Of a stretch of 49,521 bases of DNA, positions 1 to 8,145 are shown one piece after another; position 1 is the first letter of the stretch; every line of letters begins with the position of its first letter. Both the position numbers and the translations under genes were made by a program. Source of the DNA: Collinsella sp. AF23-4AC (GTDB lineage Bacteria; Actinomycetota; Coriobacteriia; Coriobacteriales; Coriobacteriaceae); NCBI RefSeq assembly GCF_003462685.1, contig NZ_QRVE01000014.1:5260-54780 (forward strand), written 5' to 3'. The notes beneath the pieces are model-generated. The model had not been told where the DNA came from. It did no database searches and was given only the letters and a program-made list of their open reading frames with translations.

Positions 1-340
1 GCTGATCGGTTCCGTTCGATTCATATGGTTTTAGTATAGGAAAAGGAATTTCTCGGGGCCGCCTCTCGGCGGCCTTGCGAAAAACAAATCCAAGTTAGAC
101 CATTTCAAATGGTTCGATGTCTGCCCGGATGCGACACTGAATGTGTCCATCCTCGCAGTATCCGGTTCTCAAGGTGCACGCCTGGCGGCTGATCCGGTCC
201 GACCGGGCCGCGCGGCAAGGAGATATATTGCCAGACCGGAGGGGCGCCGTGGGCGGGAATTCCACTCTTCACAAGTCCTACACAATACATCGCTTCCTAT
301 ATAAGTTATAGAAAGGCTGGTGCAGAAATACTGCACGTAT
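1..340 (-). other. structured untranslated region, possible rRNA operon leader
   Basis: No credible gene is seen here. On the minus strand the stretch is rich in stable stems: 57-74 (7 bp around a 4-base loop), 99-113 (7 bp), 127-152 (10 bp with a bulge) and 194-206 (6 bp). The minus strand also reads TTGAGAACCGGATACTG near 160-176. This resembles the TTTGAGAACTGGA-type element of rRNA leaders and spacers in Gram-positive bacteria. I infer a leader whose rRNA genes would lie left of base 1. Another structured RNA is possible. Confidence 0.3.
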
Positions 341-436
341 CAGATGATGACCCTTCGGTTAAGAGATATATAAAGATCGGTCACCTGTAAGTGTCTATCT
401 ACCCGCGCTTTTGCTATATAAACCAGCGCTTCAGAT

Positions 437-473
437 AAAAAGAGGGAGCGCCGCGCACAACGCGACACTCCCC
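437..473 (-). terminator. Rho-independent terminator of the infC-rpmI-rplT operon
   Basis: On the minus strand a GC-rich hairpin with a GGGAG/CTCCC base begins about 20 bases after the rplT stop. It is followed by a run of five T residues (437-441 on the plus strand are A). Confidence 0.75.
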
Positions 474-493
474 TAGCGATTCAAGAGAATCTA

Positions 494-853
494 TTAGGCC
501 TCGAGAGCCTTCTTGGCGATGGTAGCCAGCTCGTTGAAGGACTCGATGTCCTCGTAAGCCATCTGGGCCAGGACCTTGCGGTCGAGCTCGATGCCGGCAA
601 CCTTCAGGCCGTGCATGAACTGCGAGTAAGAGATGTCGTTCAGGCGAGCAGCAGCGTTGATACGAGTGATCCAGAGAGAACGGATCTCGCGCTTCTTGTT
701 GCGGCGATCACGATACTGATACTGCAGGGAGTGCTGGACCTGCTCTTTAGCATGCTTGTAAGTACGCGAAGCGGCACCGTAGTAACCCTTCGCACGGTGC
801 ATAACGGTACGGCGCTTCTTCTTGGCGGCAACAGCGCGCTTAATACGTGCCAT
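494..853 (-). CDS. rplT: 50S ribosomal protein L20
   Basis: L20 binds 23S rRNA early in large-subunit assembly. The 119-residue product has the usual family length and the typical basic N-terminus (MARIKRAVAAKKKRR), followed by the conserved AKGYYGAASRTY segment and the C-terminal helical part ending near FNELATIAKKALEA. It is the last gene of the infC-rpmI-rplT operon, 46 bases after rpmI, and is followed by a strong terminator. In other bacteria L20 represses this operon by binding its leader RNA; whether that holds here is inference. The assignment is secure. Confidence 0.98.
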   Translation of the reverse strand: MARIKRAVAAKKKRRTVMHRAKGYYGAASRTYKHAKEQVQHSLQYQYRDRRNKKREIRSLWITRINAAARLNDISYSQFMHGLKVAGIELDRKVLAQMAYEDIESFNELATIAKKALEA

Positions 854-899
854 GTTCTATCAACTCCTAGACGGTAAAACGAAAAACGGGAACGCGAAC

Positions 900-1091
900 T
901 TAGGCGAGACGCGACTTGATGACCTTGCGGTCGGCAGCGGCGATCTCGGTCTCCTGACGGAAGCCACGCTTACGCTTGGTGGACTTCTTGCTCAGGATGT
1001 GGCTCTTGAAAGCCTTGGCGCGCATAAGCTTGCCGGTACCAGTCTTGCGGAAACGCTTCTTGGTGCCGCTGTGGGACTTCATCTTAGGCAT
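900..1091 (-). CDS. rpmI: 50S ribosomal protein L35
   Basis: L35 is a small basic protein of the large ribosomal subunit. The 63-residue product starts [15 protein letters not shown] and has the family's Lys/Arg-rich composition and length. It lies between infC (33 bases upstream) and rplT in the order found in most bacteria, so the three are surely cotranscribed. The ATG at 1091 is preceded by an AAGGAG-type ribosome binding site. The assignment is secure. Confidence 0.97.
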   Translation of the reverse strand: MPKMKSHSGTKKRFRKTGTGKLMRAKAFKSHILSKKSTKRKRGFRQETEIAAADRKVIKSRLA

Positions 1092-1123
1092 GAAATACTC
1101 CTTAATCGGTTACAGAACACTAG

Positions 1124-1678
1124 TTACTTGGTATCGCTTGCCGCTTTATCCTCATCGAAGGCGCCCTTAATCGGGGCGAGCAGCATAAGCATGTTACGGC
1201 CTTCCATCTTAGGCTTGGACTCGACCGTAGCGTAAGGCTTGAGATCCTCGGCGAGACGCTCGAGAACGTTAAGGCCCTGCTCCGGGTGAGCCATCTCACG
1301 GCCGCGGAACATGATGGTGATCTTAACGCGTGCGCCCTTCTTGAGGAAACGCAGAACGTGGCCCTTCTTGGTCTCGTAGTCGCCAACGTCGATCTTGGGT
1401 CGGAACTTCATTTCCTTGACCTCGACCTTGGACTGGTTCTTACGAGCGGCCTTGGCCTTCATGGCCTGCTGGTACTTGAACTTACCGTAGTCCATGACCT
1501 TGCAGACCGGCGGCTCCGCGTTGGGAGCGATCTCGACCAGGTCGAGACCCTGATCGTCGGCGACGCGCTGGGCATCGCGGATGGCGAACAGACCGAGCTG
1601 AGAGCCATCGACGCCAATCAAACGGCACGAAGATGCAGTGATCTCGTCGTTGATGCGGGTGTCATCAGACTTAGCTAT
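1124..1678 (-). CDS. infC: translation initiation factor IF-3
   Basis: IF-3 binds the 30S subunit, checks start-codon pairing and prevents subunit joining. The product (184 residues from the start chosen here) shows the N-terminal signature RINDEITASSCRLIG, the basic linker and the C-terminal domain with KMEGRNMLMLLAP. An ATG at 1693 is in frame, but no ribosome binding site precedes it and the codon itself is part of the GGAGG at 1687-1691. That GGAGG sits 8 bases before an in-frame ATA at 1676-1678, and the peptide from there (IAKSDDTRIN) matches where the family usually begins. A non-AUG start is the known basis of IF-3 autoregulation (AUU in E. coli). AUA is therefore favoured, and 1693 is the alternative. 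Confidence 0.9.
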   Translation of the reverse strand: MAKSDDTRINDEITASSCRLIGVDGSQLGLFAIRDAQRVADDQGLDLVEIAPNAEPPVCKVMDYGKFKYQQAMKAKAARKNQSKVEVKEMKFRPKIDVGDYETKKGHVLRFLKKGARVKITIMFRGREMAHPEQGLNVLERLAEDLKPYATVESKPKMEGRNMLMLLAPIKGAFDEDKAASDTK

Positions 1679-1696
1679 TTTCCCTACCTCCATTCA

Positions 1697-1731
1697 TAAA
1701 AAAATAACCCGGCGCTTCTTTGCAACCAGGT
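1697..1731 (-). terminator. leader attenuator upstream of infC
   Basis: On the minus strand a 6-bp stem (1726-1731 with 1707-1712, one G-U pair, 13-base loop) is followed by TTA and seven Ts. It ends only a few bases before the infC ribosome binding site. This is the form of an intrinsic terminator, and the infC-rpmI-rplT leader is a known site of L20-dependent attenuation in Bacillus. The stem is modest, so control by readthrough is inferred. Confidence 0.5.
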
Positions 1732-1895
1732 CTTACACATAGACATCCTCGATTTGAGGAAGAGAATCTAAGTTGTATGACCAGTCAGCTGCTCATTGGC
1801 GCCAAAAGGTGGGAACCCTCGGGTTCCTCTTTAGGGCATTGCGGAAACAACGCCTTGCGAATAATAACACGTACAGCGCGTTATCACATTACGTA

Positions 1896-1963
1896 CACGA
1901 AAAAGGGGCCTTGACCCCCTTGAACGCTCGCTTGCATGTATGGTGCCCGAGGCGAGACTCGAA
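1896..1963 (-). repeat. partial duplicate of the tRNA-Leu 3' end with its terminator
   Basis: This 68-base stretch repeats 2079-2147 almost exactly. It contains the last 23 bases of the tRNA-Leu gene (T-arm part, acceptor strand and CCA; 1941-1963) and a downstream hairpin with a T-run on the minus strand (1900-1921). The rest of the tRNA is absent, so it cannot make a tRNA. It could be the remains of a second tandem tRNA gene or of an integration at the tRNA 3' end. Confidence 0.85.
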
Positions 1964-1997
1964 GGGCCTTCGCTTCGCGAAGCCCCGGGCTTCGGGC

Positions 1998-2044
1998 GCG
2001 TGGCGCCCTCGCCACGCTCCGCTACAGACAGGCCACAGGCCTGT
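1998..2044. repeat. pair of palindromes between the tRNA duplicates
   Basis: Two perfect hairpins lie in the 115 bases between the duplicates: 1998-2005 with 2010-2017 (8 bp, 4-base loop) and 2028-2034 with 2038-2044 (7 bp, 3-base loop). No gene is seen with them. Confidence 0.6.
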
Positions 2045-2082
2045 TTGCTTAACGCTTCGCGCGCTCACGCGAGTTCGGCACG

Positions 2083-2105
2083 AAAAAGGGGGCCGCAACC
2101 CCCTT
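2083..2105 (-). terminator. terminator of tRNA-Leu
   Basis: On the minus strand an AAGGGGG/CCCCCTT stem with a 6-base loop and trailing Ts lies about 20 bases beyond the tRNA 3' end. Confidence 0.75.
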
Positions 2106-2124
2106 GAACGCTCACTTGCATGTA

Positions 2125-2211
2125 TGGTGCCCGAGGCGAGACTCGAACTCGCACGTTGTTGCCAACGGTGGATTTTGAGTCCACTGCGTCTGCCAATTCC
2201 GCCACTCGGGC
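2125..2211 (-). tRNA. tRNA-Leu (anticodon CAA)
   Basis: The 87-base gene folds as a class II tRNA. The 7-bp acceptor stem GCCCGAG/CTCGGGC closes on an encoded ACCA end (CCA at 2125-2127). A D-arm with GGAATTGGCAGACGC follows. The anticodon stem GTGGA/TCCAC carries the loop CTCAAAA, giving anticodon CAA, which reads the leucine codon UUG. A long variable arm (CGTTG..CAACG) typical of tRNA-Leu and a GTTCGAGTC T-loop complete it. Its last 23 bases are duplicated at 1941-1963. Confidence 0.97.
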
Positions 2212-2250
2212 ACGCAATGCGTGAGTTAGTTTATCACAGCTTTCTGCCGA

Positions 2251-3684
2251 TTAGTCTGAAAATGGAACTTCAACCATTTCGATGAGTTCGACCGTGCGGA
2301 GCATCTCGCGCTGACGGCATCCGCGACCGTCGACCGAAGCCTCACCCATCTGGTTATCGTAAGGGTCCTCGCGCATGCCGTCGAAAGAGGGCTCAAGCTC
2401 TGCCTGGAATCGATTGTTGGCCACCATACGCCACGGGTCGAGATTGCCAAAGTAGTGACGGCGGCGCCACTCCTCCCCCATCCTGCGAGCAGAAGATCCA
2501 AATGACACGTCGGCGTTGAGCCAACCGGCCTGCGGCGTATAGAACTCTGCCCAGTCGTGCGACCCCACCGAATCGGGCGCAACGTACAGGCCGCTCTGCC
2601 AACGGGCAGGCACGCCCGCGATACGGCACATGGTGATAAACGTGAGCGCCATAACGCCGCAATCGCCGCGGAGCGAATGCGCGCAGTCATCGGCAATAGA
2701 TCCCAAAAGCAAGTACGGCGGCTGATAGCGATAGTCGATATGCTGCGTCAGGTAATCATAGATAGCACGGGCGCGATCGAGCGGATCCTCGAGTCCGTCA
2801 ACAACACTGGCCGTCAGCTGCTGCAGATACGGCGTGAATGCAATGTGCGGACGGTCCTCGGAAATATCCTCGGACAGAGGCGCGTCCATACGCGGATGAA
2901 CCGGAAGTGTGCCACCGTAGACATCACAATAAGCAGCATCGATGTGATAGCGATAGGTCACCGAGAATGAGCGCTCACTCGAAGAAGACCACGAGACGGT
3001 ACGCGCCGAAGCGTTCGCGGGAGCAACAGCACCCTCCGGCGTCATGTCGAGAATCTCGACCCGAGACTGCTGGCGGCAGGTGGCGGCAACGGGAAGCCAA
3101 GCGCGAACGGTCTCCCCCTCTAGAGCGCCGGGGACAGACACAGACGCTTTAAGCGTAATGACGCGAGCCAATCCGTTTTGCGACTCCATCTCCTTGAGCA
3201 TCTCGTTGCGCAGTGCAATTCCGTCCGTAGGATCGGGACGCATGCCGGGGACCTCTTTGGGATATACGCGAAGCGAATCGAGGAAGTTGTCGAGAACGAA
3301 CAGCTCGCCATCGATAAAGCGCCAGTCAATACGCTTACGATTAATCAGGTCATCAAACTGCTCTTCGGTAAACTCTGGCCACTCCACGCGAATCATCGCA
3401 ATAGCCTGGTCGCGCGACACCGAAAAATGAAGCGGCGTCTCGAGCATGCGATACCGCTCGGCACGAACACAAGCAGCCAGCGAAGGCTCGGGGTTCTGCT
3501 CCAAAAGGCGATCGCAGGCAGCAACAGCCTGCGTCAAATACCCCGCATCCTTAAGACGAAGAATCTCGGGCGGCAGTCCAACATCGAGATGACGAAAGTC
3601 ATCACAGCAAACATCAACAGAGCAACCAACAGGACCCTCGTCAATAACCTTCCCATCCGAAGGCAGCACATTAATAACAGCCAT
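2251..3684 (-). CDS. transglutaminase-like domain protein
   Basis: The 477-residue protein carries a transglutaminase-like (papain-fold) domain in its C-terminal third. The catalytic triad is visible as Cys342 in RGDCGVMA, His376 in SHDWAEFY and Asp392 in WLNADVSFG. The N-terminal part has a short helical, TPR-like stretch and a region resembling the beta-sandwich that often precedes this fold. No signal peptide or membrane segment is seen, so a cytoplasmic peptidase or amidase role is more likely than wall crosslinking; the substrate is unknown. The ATG at 3684 has a GGAG six bases upstream. A longer frame to 3720 lacks a ribosome binding site. The gene stands alone between the tRNA and fba. 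Confidence 0.8.
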   Translation of the reverse strand: MAVINVLPSDGKVIDEGPVGCSVDVCCDDFRHLDVGLPPEILRLKDAGYLTQAVAACDRLLEQNPEPSLAACVRAERYRMLETPLHFSVSRDQAIAMIRVEWPEFTEEQFDDLINRKRIDWRFIDGELFVLDNFLDSLRVYPKEVPGMRPDPTDGIALRNEMLKEMESQNGLARVITLKASVSVPGALEGETVRAWLPVAATCRQQSRVEILDMTPEGAVAPANASARTVSWSSSSERSFSVTYRYHIDAAYCDVYGGTLPVHPRMDAPLSEDISEDRPHIAFTPYLQQLTASVVDGLEDPLDRARAIYDYLTQHIDYRYQPPYLLLGSIADDCAHSLRGDCGVMALTFITMCRIAGVPARWQSGLYVAPDSVGSHDWAEFYTPQAGWLNADVSFGSSARRMGEEWRRRHYFGNLDPWRMVANNRFQAELEPSFDGMREDPYDNQMGEASVDGRGCRQREMLRTVELIEMVEVPFSD

Positions 3685-3825
3685 ACCAAACTCCAAGTCA
3701 TTAGAACTCTTGAAGTCCATTGTAGCGAGATAAAAAAGAAAGCCCCAATAAAGGAACCCTCAACACCGATAAACGGTACCTATAAAAATGAATTCAGCCC
3801 AGTAACCCTGTAGCGAGTTAACAAA

Positions 3826-3919
3826 GGAGGCCCCGTTTCCCCGGAGCTGATTCCGTCGCGCGACTTCTGGCGAAGCCAGGTGAGCGCGAGGGAAACAGCG
3901 TAGGGGAAACGGGGCCTCC
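3826..3919. repeat. 94-base palindromic element (17-bp perfect arms)
   Basis: Arms at 3826-3842 and 3903-3919 are perfect inverted repeats (GGAGGCCCCGTTTCCCC and its complement). Inside are further pairs, CGCGC/GCGCG and CTGGC/GCCAG around 3857-3887, so the whole forms a long nested hairpin. It lies just beyond the fba stop and could serve as its terminator, although no clear T-run follows. A mobile palindromic repeat or a small RNA is also possible. Confidence 0.8.
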
Positions 3920-3940
3920 GGCGGGAAGTTAAACCGCTAC

Positions 3941-4807
3941 TTACGCCTTGTTGACGGAGCCAAACTCCTCCATGAGCTCCTTGGTGCGGGCAACGATGTT
4001 GTCGCGACCAGGCTTGAGGAGCTTGCGGGGGTCAAAGCCCTTGCCCTGCTGATCCTTGCCAGCCTCGATGTACTCGCGGACGCCCTTGGCGAAGACGAGC
4101 TGCAGGTCGGTGTTGACGTTGATCTTGGAGATGCCCAGGGAGATGGCCTTCTTGATCTGATCCTCGGGGATGCCGGTGCCACCGTGCAGGACGAGGGGCA
4201 GGTCGCCGGTCTGGGCCTTGATCTCGCCCAGGCGCTCGAAGGAAAGGCCAGCCCAGTCGGCGGGGTACACGCCATGGATGTTGCCGATGCCGCAGGCGAG
4301 GAAGTCGACGCCCAGGTCAGCGATCTGCTTGCACTCAGCAGGATCAGCGAGCTCGCCGCTGGAGGTCACGCCGTCCTCGGTGCCGCCGATGCCGCCGACC
4401 TCGGCCTCGATGGACATGCCCTTGGAGTGGGCAAGCTCAACGAGCTCCTTGGTGCGGTCGAGGTTAAGCTGGAAGGTCTCCTCGTGAGAGCCGTCATACA
4501 TGATGGACGTGAAGCCGGCCTCGATGCACTTAAAGCAGTCCTCGTAAGAACCGTGATCGAGGTGAAGGGCGACGGGAACGGTAACGCCCGTGGCCTCGAC
4601 GGCAGCCTTGACCATGTCGGCGCAGACCTTGAAACCGCCCATCCACTTAGCGGCACCAGCGGTGCACTGAAGGATCAGCGGAGACTTGGCCTCCTCGGCG
4701 GCCTGGAGAATAGCCAGGGTCCACTCGAGGTTGTTGGTGTTGAAGGCACCAAGACCGTACTTGCCGGCCTCGGCCTTCTTGAGCATGTCTGCTGCGTTGA
4801 CGAGCAT
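3941..4807 (-). CDS. fba: class II fructose-1,6-bisphosphate aldolase
   Basis: This zinc enzyme splits fructose-1,6-bisphosphate into dihydroxyacetone phosphate and glyceraldehyde-3-phosphate in glycolysis and runs in reverse in gluconeogenesis. The 288-residue product has the family length and the key motifs HLDHGSYEDC (active-site Asp and zinc His), EAEVGGIGG, and HGGTGIP near the C-terminus. The ATG at 4807 is chosen because AGGAGG lies 8 bases upstream and the protein then begins MLVNAADMLKKAEAGKYG, as usual for the family. An upstream in-frame extension to 4972 overlaps the promoter and is not believed. The gene is monocistronic, with a large palindrome after its stop. Confidence 0.96.
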   Translation of the reverse strand: MLVNAADMLKKAEAGKYGLGAFNTNNLEWTLAILQAAEEAKSPLILQCTAGAAKWMGGFKVCADMVKAAVEATGVTVPVALHLDHGSYEDCFKCIEAGFTSIMYDGSHEETFQLNLDRTKELVELAHSKGMSIEAEVGGIGGTEDGVTSSGELADPAECKQIADLGVDFLACGIGNIHGVYPADWAGLSFERLGEIKAQTGDLPLVLHGGTGIPEDQIKKAISLGISKINVNTDLQLVFAKGVREYIEAGKDQQGKGFDPRKLLKPGRDNIVARTKELMEEFGSVNKA

Positions 4808-4847
4808 AAAAGAAACCTCCTGTAAGGTTGCTCCGATAACGCCTGAG

Positions 4848-4875
4848 ATTTTACCACGGCGTACCCGAGCATAAA
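4848..4875 (-). promoter_or_regulatory. candidate fba promoter
   Basis: On the minus strand TTTATG (4870-4875) and TAAAAT (4848-4853) are separated by 16 bases, some 40 bases before the fba start. The -10 is good and the -35 weak. Confidence 0.35.
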
Positions 4876-5001
4876 CGTTCGTTTGTTCACGAATATCGTC
4901 CAAACAGACTTTTTTGACCGTTTGCCCCACGGAATCGACCCGTTGGGGAAAAATAGCTTGACGTTTGGGCACTTCTCGTGCTTCAAAAGCCGACTATTAA
5001 G

Positions 5002-5685
5002 CTAAATCTGCATGAAAGGGTTCTGCATGAGCTCGCGTGCCATGGTGGTCGAATCGCCATGGCCGGTTAGGCAAACGGTATCGGGCGGGAGAAGCCGGGC
5101 GAGTTTGGAGAGCGAGCGCAGAATCGCCGCCTCGTCTCCTCCAGAAAGATCGGTGCGGCCGTGCCCGCCCGGAAACAGGGTGTCGCCCACAAAGGCAATG
5201 TTCCCCTGCTCGGTGGCAGCAAACAAGACGATCCCGCCCGGCGTATGCCCTGGCGTCTCGATCACCTGCAGGTAGATATCGCCCACCTCGATAGCATCTC
5301 CCTCGGCGAGCAGGCGCGTCGGCTCCCCGGGGTCAGGCGTCTCAATGCCCCACATAGCTCGCTGTTCCTCGATGTTCGCATGCGGCACCGCCACATCCTT
5401 AGCACACAGCTCATACTGGCAGCCCTCGCCAACGGTGGTTCGCACGCCTGCAACACCACCAACATGATCGGCATGGCCATGAGTGCATACGGCGCCAAAC
5501 ACGCGTACGCCGGGATGCTCGGCTCGGATATGCTCCATCAAGCGCTCTCCTTCCCATGCGGGGTCGATAATCACGCACTCATTGTCCGAAATAACAGCAT
5601 AGCTATTGGTCTGAATGGGACCGTTTACGAGCGTCTCGATCTCGACCGATCCCTTGGGAGTTAAATCCAAGGACACAGCGCTCAT
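5002..5685 (-). CDS. MBL-fold metallo-hydrolase (glyoxalase II-like)
   Basis: The 227-residue protein is a member of the metallo-beta-lactamase fold, close to hydroxyacylglutathione hydrolase-like enzymes. The metal-binding motif THGHADHVGG (HxHxDH) and later TPGHTPGG, GDTLFPGGHGR and LTGHGDST supply the remaining ligands of a dinuclear metal site. It is a cytoplasmic hydrolase, probably of a thioester; the physiological substrate cannot be told from sequence. GGAGAGGG precedes the ATG at 5685. It follows rel on the same strand, an arrangement also known from Firmicutes (recJ-rel-MBL neighbourhood), with a hairpin at 5707-5732 between them. Confidence 0.88.
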   Translation of the reverse strand: MSAVSLDLTPKGSVEIETLVNGPIQTNSYAVISDNECVIIDPAWEGERLMEHIRAEHPGVRVFGAVCTHGHADHVGGVAGVRTTVGEGCQYELCAKDVAVPHANIEEQRAMWGIETPDPGEPTRLLAEGDAIEVGDIYLQVIETPGHTPGGIVLFAATEQGNIAFVGDTLFPGGHGRTDLSGGDEAAILRSLSKLARLLPPDTVCLTGHGDSTTMARELMQNPFMQI

Positions 5686-5706
5686 GTCCCTCTCCTCTCT
5701 ATAGAA

Positions 5707-5732
5707 CTCGAGGCATCAAACGATGCCTCGAG
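5707..5732 (-). terminator. 11-bp hairpin between rel and the MBL hydrolase gene
   Basis: CTCGAGGCATC and its perfect complement surround a 4-base loop. No T-run follows on the minus strand, so it may be an RNA-processing or stability element instead of a full terminator. Confidence 0.5.
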
Positions 5733-5769
5733 TGTAACGAATATCGATAATGTGACACGTTCGTCGTGA

Positions 5770-8130
5770 CTAAACGCGGCGCTTAAGCTGGGCTCCACCC
5801 TCACCGGGCATCAGGCGGCGCGCGTCGTAGACCGAGTCAACGCTGCTGATGGAGGCCAGCAGCGGATCCAGACCACTCGCGTCCGAGATCTCGACCATAA
5901 AGCGCAGGGTTGCAATACCCTCGCGGTTGGTCGACGTGGCGGCAGAAAGGATATTGCCGCCCGCATCGCCAATGGCAATGGTGACATCCTTGAGAAGGCC
6001 CATGCGGTCCAGGCACTCGACCACGATCTCGACCTGGAAGAGGGTGTCGGCAGCGCCGTCCCACTCCACATCGATCATGCGCTCGGGATGTTCCATAAGA
6101 CCCTTGACGTTAGGGCAGTTGGCGCGATGCACCGAAACGCCACGACCGCGCGTAATGAAGCCGACGATGTCGTCGCCCGTCACGGGGTTGCAGCAATGAG
6201 CCAGACGGACCAGCAGGCCGCTGTTGCTCTCGCCCTTGACGATAATGCCGTTACTGGCGCTCTTGCCGCGCTTTTGCGGCTTGCGGTTGGAGCCGCGAGC
6301 GGGCTGCTTCACGACCTCGGCGATAGCCTCGGCCTTGGTGAGCTGTTCCTCGGGCTTGGGGTCCAAAATTTGCTCGACCTTATTGCCCACAGCGCGCGGG
6401 GCAACCTTGCCGGCGCCGACGGCGGCAAACAGGTCCTCGAGCTGCTTGAAGTTAAACTGCTCCGCCACGGCGTTGAGCGCACGCGTCGAACGCGGCGTAG
6501 AAATGCCATAGCCACGCTTACGCAGGTCCTTGGCCAGCATATCGCGACCAGCAGCAGCGTCGTCGTCCTTGGTCGCAGCGGCAAAATAGCGGCGGATCTT
6601 TGACTTGGCGGAAGGTGTCTTAACGATCTTGAGCCAATCACGCGACGGCTTGGAACTCTTGTTAGTCAGAATCTCGACACGGTCACCCGTCTTAATCTCG
6701 TGCGTGAGCGGAGCCACCGCACCGTTGATTTTGGCGCCGACGCAATGGTTTCCCACCTCGGTGTGAACGGCGTAGGCAAAGTCGAGCGGCGTGGAGCCGG
6801 CACGAAGCGCCATGACCTCGCCCTTGGGCGTAAAGACAAAAATTTCCTGGTCGAACAAGTCGACCTTCAGCGAATGCAGGTATTCCTTGGCATCGGTGAT
6901 CTCGTCAGACGCTGCCCAATCGAGCGAATGTTTGAGCCAGTTAATCTGGTCGTCCAAACGTTGAGCGTCATTGGTCTTGGAAGCAGACGATCCGCCCGAT
7001 TTCTTATACAGCCAGTGGGCGGCAATGCCGTACTCGGCCTGCTCATGCATCTCGTAGGTTCGAATCTGAATCTCGAGCGGGCGGGCCGTGGGGCCGATAA
7101 CCGTCGTGTGGAGCGACTGGTAGTTATTGACCTTGGGCATGGCGATATAGTCTTTAAAACGACCGGGCATGGGATGCCACAAGGTATGCACGGCACCAAG
7201 CGTGGAATAGCAATCGCGCACCGAATGAGTGATGACGCGCAGCGCCACCAGATCGTAGATCTCGGAGAACTCCTTGCCCTTGCGCTTCATCTTTTGGTAG
7301 ATGGACCAATAGTGCTTGGAACGGCCGTTGATCTGAAAGCCCTCAAGACCAATGCGATTGAGCTCGTCGGTGAGCGTCTTGATGGTCTCGGCCAGATAAC
7401 GCTCGCGAACCTCGCGCGACTCGGCTACCATGCGCGCGATGCGTTGGTAGGCGTCGGGCTCAAGGTAGAAGAAGGACAGGTCCTCGAGCTCCCACTTGAT
7501 AGAGCTCATGCCCAGGCGGTCGGCAAGAGGCGCGTATACGTCCATGGTCTCGCGGGCCTTAAACAGACGGCGGTCCTCGCGCAGGGCTGCAAGGGTGCGC
7601 ATGTTATGCAGGCGGTCGGCAAGCTTAACGATGATGACGCGGATGTCCTTGGACATGGCGAGGAACATCTTGCGCAGCGTGAGGGCCTGCTTCTCGTCCA
7701 TGCTGTCGACTTCGATGTTGGTGAGCTTGGTCACGCCGTCGACGAGTTCTGCCACGGTTTCGCCAAACAGGCCGGAAACATCGGTAAGCGAGGTCTCAGT
7801 ATCCTCGACGGTATCGTGCAGCAGCGCGGCGCACACCACATCGCAGTCCATCTTAAGATCGGCCAAAATGATGGCAACCTCGACGGGATGGTTAATGTAC
7901 ATCTCGCCCGAGCGGCGCTTTTGGTTGCAGTGCTTCTCGGCGGCAAAGCAGTAGGCCTGCTCCACCTTGGAGAAGTCATCCTCATTCATATATTTGAGGC
8001 ACAGGCGCTCCAGCTTGTCGTAGCTGTCCGCCATAATCTCGGGCGGCAGCTCATCGGCATGCTTATAGTGCTCCATCTCAGAAAAAGGCTGGAGGGTGGA
8101 ATCATGGGCGGTACGGGCTGCGGCATCCAT
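5770..8130 (-). CDS. rel: bifunctional (p)ppGpp synthetase/hydrolase
   Basis: The product makes and degrades the alarmone (p)ppGpp in response to amino-acid starvation. The 786-residue length fits long RSH enzymes. In order: HD hydrolase domain (His81 in INHPVEVA and HDTVED at 105-110), RelA/SpoT synthetase domain (about 240-350, with the basic KMKRKGKEFSEIYD segment), TGS domain (about 435-490, FVFTPKGEV...GSTPLDFAYAVHTE), a zinc-finger-like region (HCCNPVTGDDIVG), and a C-terminal ACT domain. Both catalytic halves look intact. It lies 15 bases downstream of recJ and upstream of the MBL hydrolase gene, probably as one operon. AAGGGGA precedes the ATG. Confidence 0.96.
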   Translation of the reverse strand: MDAAARTAHDSTLQPFSEMEHYKHADELPPEIMADSYDKLERLCLKYMNEDDFSKVEQAYCFAAEKHCNQKRRSGEMYINHPVEVAIILADLKMDCDVVCAALLHDTVEDTETSLTDVSGLFGETVAELVDGVTKLTNIEVDSMDEKQALTLRKMFLAMSKDIRVIIVKLADRLHNMRTLAALREDRRLFKARETMDVYAPLADRLGMSSIKWELEDLSFFYLEPDAYQRIARMVAESREVRERYLAETIKTLTDELNRIGLEGFQINGRSKHYWSIYQKMKRKGKEFSEIYDLVALRVITHSVRDCYSTLGAVHTLWHPMPGRFKDYIAMPKVNNYQSLHTTVIGPTARPLEIQIRTYEMHEQAEYGIAAHWLYKKSGGSSASKTNDAQRLDDQINWLKHSLDWAASDEITDAKEYLHSLKVDLFDQEIFVFTPKGEVMALRAGSTPLDFAYAVHTEVGNHCVGAKINGAVAPLTHEIKTGDRVEILTNKSSKPSRDWLKIVKTPSAKSKIRRYFAAATKDDDAAAGRDMLAKDLRKRGYGISTPRSTRALNAVAEQFNFKQLEDLFAAVGAGKVAPRAVGNKVEQILDPKPEEQLTKAEAIAEVVKQPARGSNRKPQKRGKSASNGIIVKGESNSGLLVRLAHCCNPVTGDDIVGFITRGRGVSVHRANCPNVKGLMEHPERMIDVEWDGAADTLFQVEIVVECLDRMGLLKDVTIAIGDAGGNILSAATSTNREGIATLRFMVEISDASGLDPLLASISSVDSVYDARRLMPGEGGAQLKRRV

Positions 8131-8145
8131 CGAAGTCCCCTTCCC

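Noticed and set aside
105..290. A 61-codon minus frame at the left edge
   Set aside because: The DNA is dominated by stems typical of structured RNA, and there is no ribosome site.
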